Of a stretch of DNA of 64,000 nt, positions 56,079 to 64,000 are shown piece after piece. Position numbers and translations under genes: made by a program. The notes under the pieces were generated by a model. That model searched no databases, was not told the DNA's origin, and saw only the letters and a program-made list of their open reading frames with translations. How positions within the stretch are numbered: the first letter of the stretch is position 1; every line of letters starts with the position of its first letter. The stretch is from assembly GCA_017893485.1 (NCBI GenBank), contig CM030361.1, positions 306,557,224 through 306,621,223 on the forward strand, in the 5' to 3' direction. The stretch comes from Hemerocallis citrina. Taxonomy: Eukaryota; Streptophyta; Magnoliopsida; Asparagales; Asphodelaceae.

Positions 56079-59000
56079 AATACTGCTCAGACTCTGCTCC
56101 AATCACACCAAAAGAACCAGGATTTAAAAGAAAATCGTAAAATTAAGACACAAACTCACTCCAAATCGACAATTCAATCAGAATTCAAACGGGATTGCAC
56201 AACAACAACAAAAGAAACTAGTCATGCAATTTTTTCCTTTAAAAAAAAGTCATGCAATTTCAACAGCTAAAGAAAATGATTTTTAACTAGTCATGCTATC
56301 TAGTATCACCACAACATATGAAATATTAGGCATCTTCTGTCAGCTTTGAGCCAAAACCATCCAGGCATGACTTTTCAGCAGGAAGAGAGATGCTATGGTG
56401 CAAGTAAATCATAGGGGAGCATCCCTCCCCAAAGGATGAGAAGCGTAGCCATCCCGAAGCACCCCTACTTTCCCTACATGATGTCGGCAATCATGCAAGA
56501 ATGCAGAAGGCATGCATCTTAAATCCATCCTGTGGTGGGAGTATACTTGGAGGCATTCTATGGTGCATGTTACACAATGCCACTCCAGTCATGGTAGTTG
56601 GGTGGCGACAGACCTCTTTGATGAGGTTCTCTTAAACCAGAGATACACAGATAAAGAGGATGAAAGGCAAAATATTAAACATATTCTAGTACCGTGCCAT
56701 GAGAAGAGAGCATAACAGAAAACGTGTGCATGGAAAATTGAACTAAATTCTTGCACACATAAGAAATTGGTCAACGACTCAACATTACTACAATGAGACA
56801 TGATCTAAGAAACATGGACGCAGACATGCTAACACAAACAAAGATACGACACAATGCAAATGCAAATCCACCGATGCAGAAAAATTCTGAAAGATTAGAC
56901 TAAATAGCTGGTGTTGTGTTGGATTAGATGGTCCAACACGACACAACTACCAAATAGAAGTCATCATGCTTCATAGGTCATAGAAGTATCCATGCTTCGT
57001 AGGTAAAGATGCGTGACTTAGCCTCTTGCTCTTTGTCAGTCTAAATTACTAAAATGAGTCATTCGGTCATTGAATTTCTAATGTACATGTCATGGAGTAA
57101 AGCATGTGTAGTGCACATGCCCATAATTTTAGGTTGTGAACAACTGCTGGATGATATCACATACATGCTAACAATGACGAGTTCAAGCATTCCTTTCTAA
57201 GTGATAATAGTAGAGATATTTCTCGCTCTAGCTTACAACATATTATAAAACCTACTCGAAGCAATATTCAACTGCTAGAAAACCCTTTCAATATATCACA
57301 GTCAAAATCATTAGGTCAAGCAAAATATTTGAATCTGCTTGATTCATACACCACAGTTTATGAGACCATCACCACCTCTCCAATAGGTTTAATTTGAAGC
57401 TGGAAATGAAGATCATACCTGGTCATAAATATTTGAGACCTCCTTGTAGTTGTTCTCGAAAGACATTAGACTGTTAAAAGTAACAGTTGATTGGGTAATT
57501 CCCTTCTCAGCCATTTGAGCAAATACTCTACGAGCCTGATCATAATTCCCAGCCTTCTTATACATGTAGATCATCATATGAAACATTTTCTGATCTGGCT
57601 TGAGAGAGGATCCCTCCTCATTCAGAAGACTTTGAAAAAGTGCTTCTGCTTCTCCATATTTTTCCCCCTGTTGATGCAGGATTAAAATTTATGTCACTTC
57701 AGTAAATAGTATAAAGTAATATGAAAATGACACTACAAGAACATAAAATACATGTTCTATATTTTAGCGGATGAATAACAAGAATCGGCGAGCAACTAAA
57801 CTAAAAGGTTAGAGATTTGATTAGTTACAGGAAATTAGAAACATATTAGATTACTATAAGGGCTACTTGATTCGGTATAGAGTGTAAACAGGGAGGTTTC
57901 CTTAAACATTTCAAGAATGATGCAAGTGCAACTAGGGTCAAGATGTAAGCCTCTAGCTAGTGAGTGAGTATGGGGTGAAGAGAGAGTGGATACGATCCCG
58001 CAGAATTGTTCCAGTAAAACAGAATAAAATAAAAAATCAATAAAATATAACAAAATAAAATAAAGTAAATTAAAGGATGATACAGTCAGATCAATGACAG
58101 TTAGAGAGACAATCAACCTCAACAAACGTTTTCAGAATGAGCTGATAAGTTACTGGTGATGGTTCAGGGCCTGATGTTTGCATCCTTCGGAATATTGCTT
58201 CAGCCTTGCTATACTGCTTAGCTCTTCCATACGCTTCCATTAAAGCAGTGTGAGATATGACACTTGGAGGGTAACCTTTCTTGTTCATATACTTCAAAAC
58301 CCTCTCTGCCCTGTTAAAATCTCCTAGCTTCCCATAGGCTGTGATAAGCATTAAAAAATCCATCTCAGAGAAGTCCCACCAGTGTTCACATCTAAGCCAT
58401 TCAAGAATCTGATAAGAAGGGGAATAAACATGCGTCAATTAGAACAAATGGCCTAGCTAATTGTCTAATATTATCAAACAAACAAGCCCATAACAACAGC
58501 AGTACTGCTAGATCACTAAAAAATTTTACTATAATAACAAGAGAATTGGAATGGGGCTGTGTCGACAAGAGCATGTATAGCTCTCGAATGCATTGCACAT
58601 TCACTTTTTTATATCAATAAAATTAACAATGCATCAAGGGGATTAATGCAGTTTTCAATATGTAGCACTATAGCTATAGCAACATTGACAATCGATGACA
58701 ATGGTTATGCATTGGAGGGATAAGCTTTTAGTGCCTGTTGTTATATAGAAGGGTTAACGCCGAAATAGCACCCAAAGTTTACCTTAGGTCCTTAATTCCC
58801 CAAAACCAATTTATTTAGCGGAAAAAGTATGTAAATTTGGGTGCTATTTGGGAATTATGATAAACTTTGGGTGCTATTTGGTATGGGGTGGTTTTTGGGA
58901 ATTATGATAATTATTTGGTCATTTCCCCTTATAAAGAAATGAAAGGAAATAAAATGTACATTACACATGCTAAATAACTAGTTCTGTAAAACTTGAAGTA

Positions 59001-60969
59001 TATTAACAAACTTTTTTTGTCCACAAGTTCAATATAAGAGGAAAAGACCCTGGTTAAACCAATTAAGTTGCCATGCTAATAATTCTAGAGTCTAGACATC
59101 TTTCAAAACTATATTCATGTTCTTTTCGTTTACCAAGACTAGCAGAAAAAATCCGTAAAAATTACAGTTATAGAACAAGAGAGTGGATTGAATTAATTAA
59201 TGAGAAAGCGAGGTACAATAGCCAGCTCACCCTCTCATAATTTGCTCAACACATGAAAAGCTAATAGTCTACACAATACTCCAAAACCCACTAATATACT
59301 CTAATAAAAACATTTCCCGCAGTAAAAGAACGAATGGTAAGAGTGGCATGACAAAACTAAATAGTCCTTACAATATTCAAAAACACAAATATAATCCAAT
59401 AAAAACATTTACTGCAGTAATAAAGAATGACAAAGAAAGGGTGGCAACAGTGACATTTACCTCACTAACAATATTCCATCTCTTTAACTGCTTGAATCTC
59501 ACAAGGGTACCAAGAACAAGATTTCTAGGGAGTCCTTCCTTTTTCGTCCTTTGGTTCCTTAGACTAGGCAGTGCCGATCCGGACTCCTCGATGCTATTCA
59601 TCAACCTCCTCCAGTTCTTCACCTCTGCTTCCTCAGCAGCATCCTTGAATTCTTCCACTTTCTTCCTCCTCTGCATAAATTTTCTCGGGGCTAACATTCC
59701 ATGACAGACTATCTTCAACCTCGCATTGGTTCTAGTTATCATGTGCATATGGATTCCCCAAAACATTTAGTTAGCTGAAACCATGAAAAGAATAGGAAGA
59801 GATGGAGGAACAAAAAACATCATGAGCAAATACTTCACTCATGCCCCGAGAAATTGAAAACTAAAAGATGCATTACAAGAACAAAAATCTTTTTGATAAC
59901 ACGCAAAGCATAAATCCATGACATTGTTACAACCAGATATGGAAGGGGAACGGAAAAAAAAAAGGACCAGCTAAAACCAAAATCGCTAACCTTTGCAAGA
60001 TCTACAATGACAAAGAATTTGAGTTAATTTAATTATAAATTAAAAACAATTTTATAATTATCCTTTTCAACGCCAAACATGGGATGATGGGACAACTGAA
60101 AGATAATGTTATTTACTTTATATAACAACTAAAATTACATTCTCAACGATGACAGAAGATGATAAGAACTCTTCGATCGTATCACTTCAATTTTTTTTAT
60201 TCAAACCAAGGTTATAAAAAGTAGCAAGCAAACAAACGGCCGAACCCTCCCTTAAAATCAACCAATTAACCATAATGACCAATGTTTTTTAAATGTCCTC
60301 CAATGTGTTTGATGATGTCATTTTTGAAGGCTCATCACCACCGATATGCCATTTTTTTAAAAAAATTGTGTCGTTTTCGGGGAATGTACCCGATTCATCA
60401 ACCAACATTCCCCTGACAAACCAAGTTACAAGTCGTACAAGCAAGGCCGGCCCCCACCTTGAGACCGGTGAAGCAGCTGCCTCAGGCCCCCGATTTTTTT
60501 GCACTTTTAGAGGCTCCCAAATATGTATATCCCTTATAAATATTATAAATATAGGCGCAGATTTTGGGCGTAAAAAAATTATATTGTAATTAGGGGCCCC
60601 AAAAATAATTATTTGGGTCTTTCGCCTTGGCCCCCAGAACTCAGGGTACAAAGCACCCAACATACAGTCATTGCAAGCTTTTCTGCACATAGTGTAGGAT
60701 TATAAACTTTTACCAAACAATCCTGGGAGTTAGCTTTATGGGTTTATTTACAATTACTAAAATATTTCCGACGTTGATAAAAAAAAAGGAACAATCTTTA
60801 TGTATAACATAAAAACAGGTAAAATTGCAACAAAAAAAGGATTAATCTTTTACCTTGGATTGGGGTGAAGCGGCCAGCTCCGCTGCCGGAGGCTTATCAC
60901 GTGGCACGGCCAGTGTGGCCTGCAAGCCGAGGAGGGGAGAAGGGAGGAAGGCGGCGCCGCCGACGCCAT
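52893..60969 (-). CDS. PPR protein, At3g59040-like, seven coding exons
   Basis: Coding exons (minus, 5' to 3'): 60969-60854, 59731-59461, 58408-58118, 57667-57419, 54326-54202, 53890-53792, 53511-52893. All introns are GT-AG, and the exons total 1770 nt with no stop before codon 590 (589 aa). The N-terminus (MASAAPPSSLLPSS, Ser/Ala/Arg-rich, few acids) looks like a plastid transit peptide. A conserved block follows: CHGMLAPRKFMQRR, NWRRLMNSIEESGSA, LVLGTLVRFKQLKRW. About nine P-type 35-residue PPR motifs run from about residue 145 to 505 (for example PDVVSYALLISAYGKA). The tail is a long Asp/Glu run. As I remember it, the order and wording match Arabidopsis At3g59040 closely. P-class PPR proteins bind organellar RNA; the exact target is not shown here. 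The exon-2 acceptor (59732) is the least certain junction. Confidence 0.93.
55468..55494. repeat. (CA)n(TA)n microsatellite in PPR intron 4
   Basis: About nine CA units, then TATATATA, abutting the left end of the fold-back repeat. Confidence 0.85.
55495..56018. repeat. Fold-back MITE in PPR intron 4, long inverted ends
   Basis: The left end (TTGCAAACGGGTCTGTGCAAAC from 55508, to about 55592) is an inverted copy of the right end (55900-56003), over about 85 bp with mismatches. The match may extend outward to GAGCA on both sides. The right arm has an extra self-palindromic GGTCTGTTTGCAAACAGACC. The middle is packed with inverted GGCCGTTGTT/AACAACGGCC words. There is no coding capacity. The long arms suggest a Mutator-type MITE, but no 9-bp duplication is visible because simple repeats border both ends. 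Confidence 0.7.
56015..56085. repeat. (CT)n(AT)n(AAT)n microsatellite in PPR intron 4
   Basis: Three abutting simple repeats on the right border of the fold-back MITE. Confidence 0.85.
58755..58930. repeat. Inverted repeat in PPR intron 2
   Basis: AAATAGCACCCAAAGTTTA (58773-) is inverted at about 58857-58880 as TAAACTTTGGGTGCTATTT, with a third partial copy (AAATTTGGGTGCTATTTGG) between. It probably derives from a small non-autonomous DNA element. Ends and target duplication could not be fixed. Confidence 0.5.
60300..60690. repeat. hAT-like GGCCGGCCC repeat remnant in PPR intron 1
   Basis: It contains AAGGCCGGCCCCCACC, GCCTCAGGCCCCCGA, AGGGGCCCCAAAAATAAT and CCTTGGCCCCCAG around an AT-rich core. 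This layout resembles non-autonomous hAT elements whose ends read CAGGGCCGGC. Clear terminal repeats and an 8-bp duplication are not visible. Confidence 0.35.
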
Positions 60970-61060
60970 GGAATTTTAGTGTTTTGAGGGATTTGGGGAT
61001 TTCAGGGTTTTGTGGAGGATTTTGAGTGAAGTGAGAGAGGATGAGGGAGAAGAGAAGATA
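60970..61060 (-). promoter_or_regulatory. 5' leader of the PPR gene
   Basis: On the minus strand the leader holds CTCATCCTCTCTCACTTCACTC and AAAACCCTGAAATCCCC before the ATG, a pyrimidine-rich leader with a telo-box-like AAACCCT word. Such a word is frequent in plant genes for organelle and translation functions. No clear TATA box is seen. Confidence 0.4.
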
Positions 61061-61523
61061 TAGTTATCATTATTTTCCCCAAATTGACCCACTTTTTGAA
61101 ACTAATTTCCAAGATAAACCACTTTCGAAACTAATTCTGATGTTAGACCAGTCCTCATAGACCGCGGCATCTTCGATTTCGAGGCCGCACTTCATAACTG
61201 TGGCATAAGTACATACCATTTAATGCTAGATTCCGATACTTGGAGGAAATTTTCCTAAGCACAAGTACGATATAACTGAGACCATAGTTGGTTACTGCGG
61301 CCTCGAGATTACCTCGGCCGTAGTTTGCAAATGCGGCTTCAGCTATATCGAGAGTTGGACCCAGTTATTTATAACTCTTCTAATCTCCATTCTCCCCTTC
61401 ACTTCTTCTCTCTCCCAAAATTCTCTTCAACTACGGTCACCCAATTCTCCCAAAACCTTACAACCCTCATCGTGTTCCAAGCTGTTCGCCATCGGCGGCG
61501 ATCACAGCCGGAGCTTTCTTCCT
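61061..61523. other. Upstream region of the PPR gene, GC-palindrome-rich
   Basis: It contains inverted GCGGCCTCG/CGAGGCCGC words (61180-61190 and 61295-61325), TTATTTATAACTC near 61362, and a CT-rich leader-like stretch to 61523. A short plus-strand frame (61325-61612) crosses into the gypsy LTR and has no domain. It could be a second, divergent promoter cut by the LTR insertion. Confidence 0.35.
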
Positions 61524-61778
61524 TGCCATCACTCTCAAGCTCTCAAGCTATTGGAATGGAGGTGCAAGAAGAATTGGAGATGAACAGAATCAAGATTTCA
61601 TTCACAAAATAAAAGTATTTACAGGGGAAATGTATTTATAGACGACTAGCACGTGCGGAGCACGTGATCTGACAATCAGTTACACCACAGTTGGACTTAA
61701 AAGCTAATTACAACACTTTTACAAATAAACCCCCACAAGAAGTATTATCTCATCTGGACTGATACGTAAACTGATACA
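61524..61778 (-). repeat. 3' LTR of the right-edge gypsy element (limits inferred)
   Basis: On the minus strand a GA-rich tract (GAAGAAGAAGAAGGTTGAGAG) is followed by TGTATCAGTTTACG at 61778, a normal LTR start. TATAAATA lies at about 61632-61640 (minus). The end is set at GTGATGGCA (61524) as the most plausible CA. With no second LTR in the window, the left limit is uncertain. Confidence 0.5.
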
Positions 61779-61844
61779 TCCCTCTCAACCTTCTTCTTCT
61801 TCCTCTTTGGATCTCCTGAGCTTCATCTGCTACCATCCCAGTTC

Positions 61845-64000
61845 TCAACTTCGTCTGCCATGATCAGATCCAAGTATTGGATCAATACTCCCCCCATGAA
61901 AAGATTCCAGTACTGATCGGAAGGACGGGAATCTCCAGTAAAGATCCCAATACCCCTCCCAAGTCGCCTCACTTTCACTACCATTATGCCATTGGACTAA
62001 CACTTCAGATACAGCTATACCTCTCTTCGGGACCATTCGTCGCTCCAAAACTTTACTTGGGTATGGTGCCTCCTCCACAAAGTATGTTGGTAGAGATGAT
62101 GATACCACTTGCTCATTACTATCTCGCGGCACAAAAGGCTTCAATTGAGACACATGAAACACATTGTGAATACGCGACTCCGCAGGTAGCTGTAATTTGT
62201 AGGCTACTGAACCCACCTTCTCCAGGATTTGATACGGTCCATAATACAAGGCAGAAAGTTTGTGAATACGTCGTCCTCCTACTGACACCTGACGGTAAGG
62301 CTGCAACTTCAAATAAACCCATTCTCCGGCTTCAAATTCCTTCTCAGTGCGATGGGCATTAGCCTTAGCTTGCATCCTGTGTTGAGCTTTCACCAAATTA
62401 TCTTTAAGCAGCTGCAAAACCATATCCCTGGAGAGTAAAGAATCTTCAACAGATTGGACCCTAGCTGTTTGAGGAATATAGGATAGAACATTTGGAGGCA
62501 TTTTCCCGTATACTGCTTGATAAGGAGAGACCCCTGTGGAGCTGTTGACATGGGTGTTATAGCTAAACTCTGCCCAAGACAACCAATCAGACCAATCCTG
62601 TGGACGATAAGCAGTGAAACATCTAAGATAGACTTCAAGAACCCTATTAATGACTTCTGTTTGTCCATCAGATTGAGGGTGGAACGCGGAACTTAAACAA
62701 AGTTTAGTTCCCTGCATAGCTAGCAGCTCTCGCCAAAAATTGCTAGTAAATATAGCGTCCCTATCACTCACAATGCTCTTTGGAAGGCCATAAAGCTTGA
62801 ACACATTTTTGAAAAGCACCACAGCAACACTCTTAGCAGTATAGGGATGAGCTAACGGAATGAAATGGCAGAATTTGGACAATCTATCCACTACTACAAG
62901 AATGGTTGTGAACCCAGAACTTCGAGGCAACCCCTCAATAAAGTCCATGCTTATATCGACCCATATACCATCCGGAATAGGCAGGGGTTGTAAGAGTCCA
63001 GCAGGAGAAGTACTTAAGTACTTATTTCTTTGACAAACTTCACAGGACCTGATGAAATTGCACAAATCTTTCCTCATCCCTGTCCAGTACACAATCTTCT
63101 TGAGCTGCAACCAAGTTTTATCAATCCCCATGTGACCCCCCTGTGGTGTACAGTGAACCTCTTCCATGAAAAGACTTCTAGCTGTGGAAGTAGGACTCAA
63201 GAGAATGCGACCCTTGTAGTATATCACCCCTTCAACTAACGACAATCTATCATCAGATTGATTATCAATTTTATCCTTGATCTCCTCATAAAATGGATCT
63301 GTTTGTACTAGCTCCTTGATGTGTTCTATCCAAACTGGTTGCACTATGGTAATGGCAGATAAAGAAGCTTCCTCCGACTCTTCAAACTGTCGAGAAAGTC
63401 CATCGGCAACCACATTTTCCTTCCCCTTCTTATATTCAACTCTAAATTGATATCCATGAAGCTTAAGCAGCCATAAGTGTTGAGCCTCCGTATATAATCA
63501 TTGCTCCAACAAATATTTAAGGGGCTTATGATCTGTGTGTATAATAAATTGTCTACCCAATAGGTATTGGCGCCATTTCTTGACTGATAAGAGGATTGCT
63601 AACATCTCCTTTTCATAAGCAGACAACAATCGATTCTTCCCCTTTAATTCTTGGCTGAAGTAAGCAATAGGATGCTTCTCTTGATGCAGAACAGACCCTA
63701 ACCCCGAAGCACTCGCATCACACTCCAATTCAAAAGGCAAAGCAAAGTTTGGTAATTGAAATACTGGAGGAGAAGAAAGCACTCTTTTCATTTCTTCAAA
63801 CGCAGCCTGGGCCTCTTCTTGCCAATGGAAGGCACCCTTCTTTGTAAGCTTCACAAGAGGCCATGCTAAAGTGCTATAATGTGCTATAAACTTCCTATAA
63901 TATCCCGTAAGGCCCAAGAATCCTCGTAGAGCTTTTATTGTTTTGGGAATTGGCCAATCTACAATGGCCTTCACTTTTCCTTGATCGACAGCAACCCCTT
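61845..64000 (-). pseudogene. gypsy pol 3' part: RT end, RNase H, integrase, chromodomain; one stop
   Basis: From the right edge the frame reads the end of RT (FLGLTGYYRKFI), then RNase H (ECDASASGLGSVLHQEKHP, HTDHKPLKYLL). A TGA at 63498-63500 falls in the tether region and the frame continues to 61845. Integrase has the HHCC finger (H-x4-H, CEVCQRNK), then D in ISMDFIEGLP, D in SDRDAIF and E in TEVINRVLEVY. After the GPY-type motif YYGPYQILEKVGSVAY comes a chromodomain-like end (EVLVQWHNGSESEATWE). Such tails direct integration to marked chromatin. The stop sits at a TGA that could come from a CpG-containing Arg codon. Confidence 0.9.

Larger units (their letters stand above)
61524..64000 (-). 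mobile_element. Chromodomain Ty3/gypsy element, 3' half
   Basis: The order on the minus strand is RT thumb, RNase H, integrase, chromodomain-like tail, purine tract and LTR. It continues beyond the right edge. Only one lesion is visible in over 2 kb of pol, so it is the best-preserved LTR element in the window. It lies about 0.55 kb upstream of the PPR start codon in the same orientation. Confidence 0.88.

Noticed and set aside
61325..61612. 95-codon plus-strand frame as a divergent gene
   Set aside because: Crosses the inferred LTR end, has no domain and no conserved start context. Kept only as a possible promoter region.

Overview
This is a 64 kb piece of plant (angiosperm, probably eudicot) nuclear DNA. 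The evidence is one intron-containing host gene with canonical GT-AG introns, an organelle-type pentatricopeptide repeat (PPR) protein, and dense plant-type transposable elements (Ty1/copia, Ty3/gypsy, hAT, Helitron, PIF/Harbinger MITE, L1 LINE). I see no bacterial or organellar genes, no CRISPR array and no rRNA or tRNA gene. I could not narrow the species further.

Layout. 97-4720 is a decayed copia element (+) with two LTRs and no recognisable gag. 4863-5039 is a 177-bp non-autonomous Helitron. 5412-5807 is a DUF3444 (DnaJ-associated) gene fragment (-). 5849-6645 is a fragment of a long-LTR family that recurs twice more. 6646-14653 is a gypsy element (-) split by a 3.8-kb hAT transposon (8703-12519) whose transposase has a single premature stop. 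15107-15644 is a Tourist/PIF-type MITE. 16634-32750 is a very decayed gypsy (Tat-like) relic (+). A younger relative, present as a gag-only LTR element (17323-24637, -), is inserted inside its 5' LTR, and a 3.2-kb solo LTR (28853-32079, -) interrupts its 3' part. 32751-36805 is another copy of that long LTR (+), itself carrying a 1-kb non-autonomous hAT element (33392-34418). 36806-38368 is an unidentified repeat. 38369-43259 is a truncated Sirevirus-like copia (-). 43266-52552 is an old L1 fragment (+) into which a full-length L1 of the same family (43944-52044, -) has inserted. 52893-60969 is the host PPR gene (-, seven coding exons). 61524-64000 is the 3' half of a chromodomain gypsy element (-) running off the right edge.

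Four insertion events are proven by exact target-site duplications with matching ends: hAT (GCTAAAGG), small hAT (TGCCCAAC), gag-only LTR element (ACGGC) and L1 (16 bp). Two more have shorter or weaker duplications: the solo LTR (GAGAT) and the MITE (TTA). Two of these events are insertions of a family member into a relative in opposite orientation.

The only gene that looks functional is the PPR gene. Its exons join in frame to 589 codons and it closely resembles Arabidopsis At3g59040 as I recall that protein. Its introns have absorbed MITE-like repeats, and a gypsy LTR sits about 0.55 kb upstream of its start codon. I found no convincing novel multi-gene system. The notable material is the nested transposon architecture, the gag-only element with codon-phased tandem repeats, and the long LTR family.
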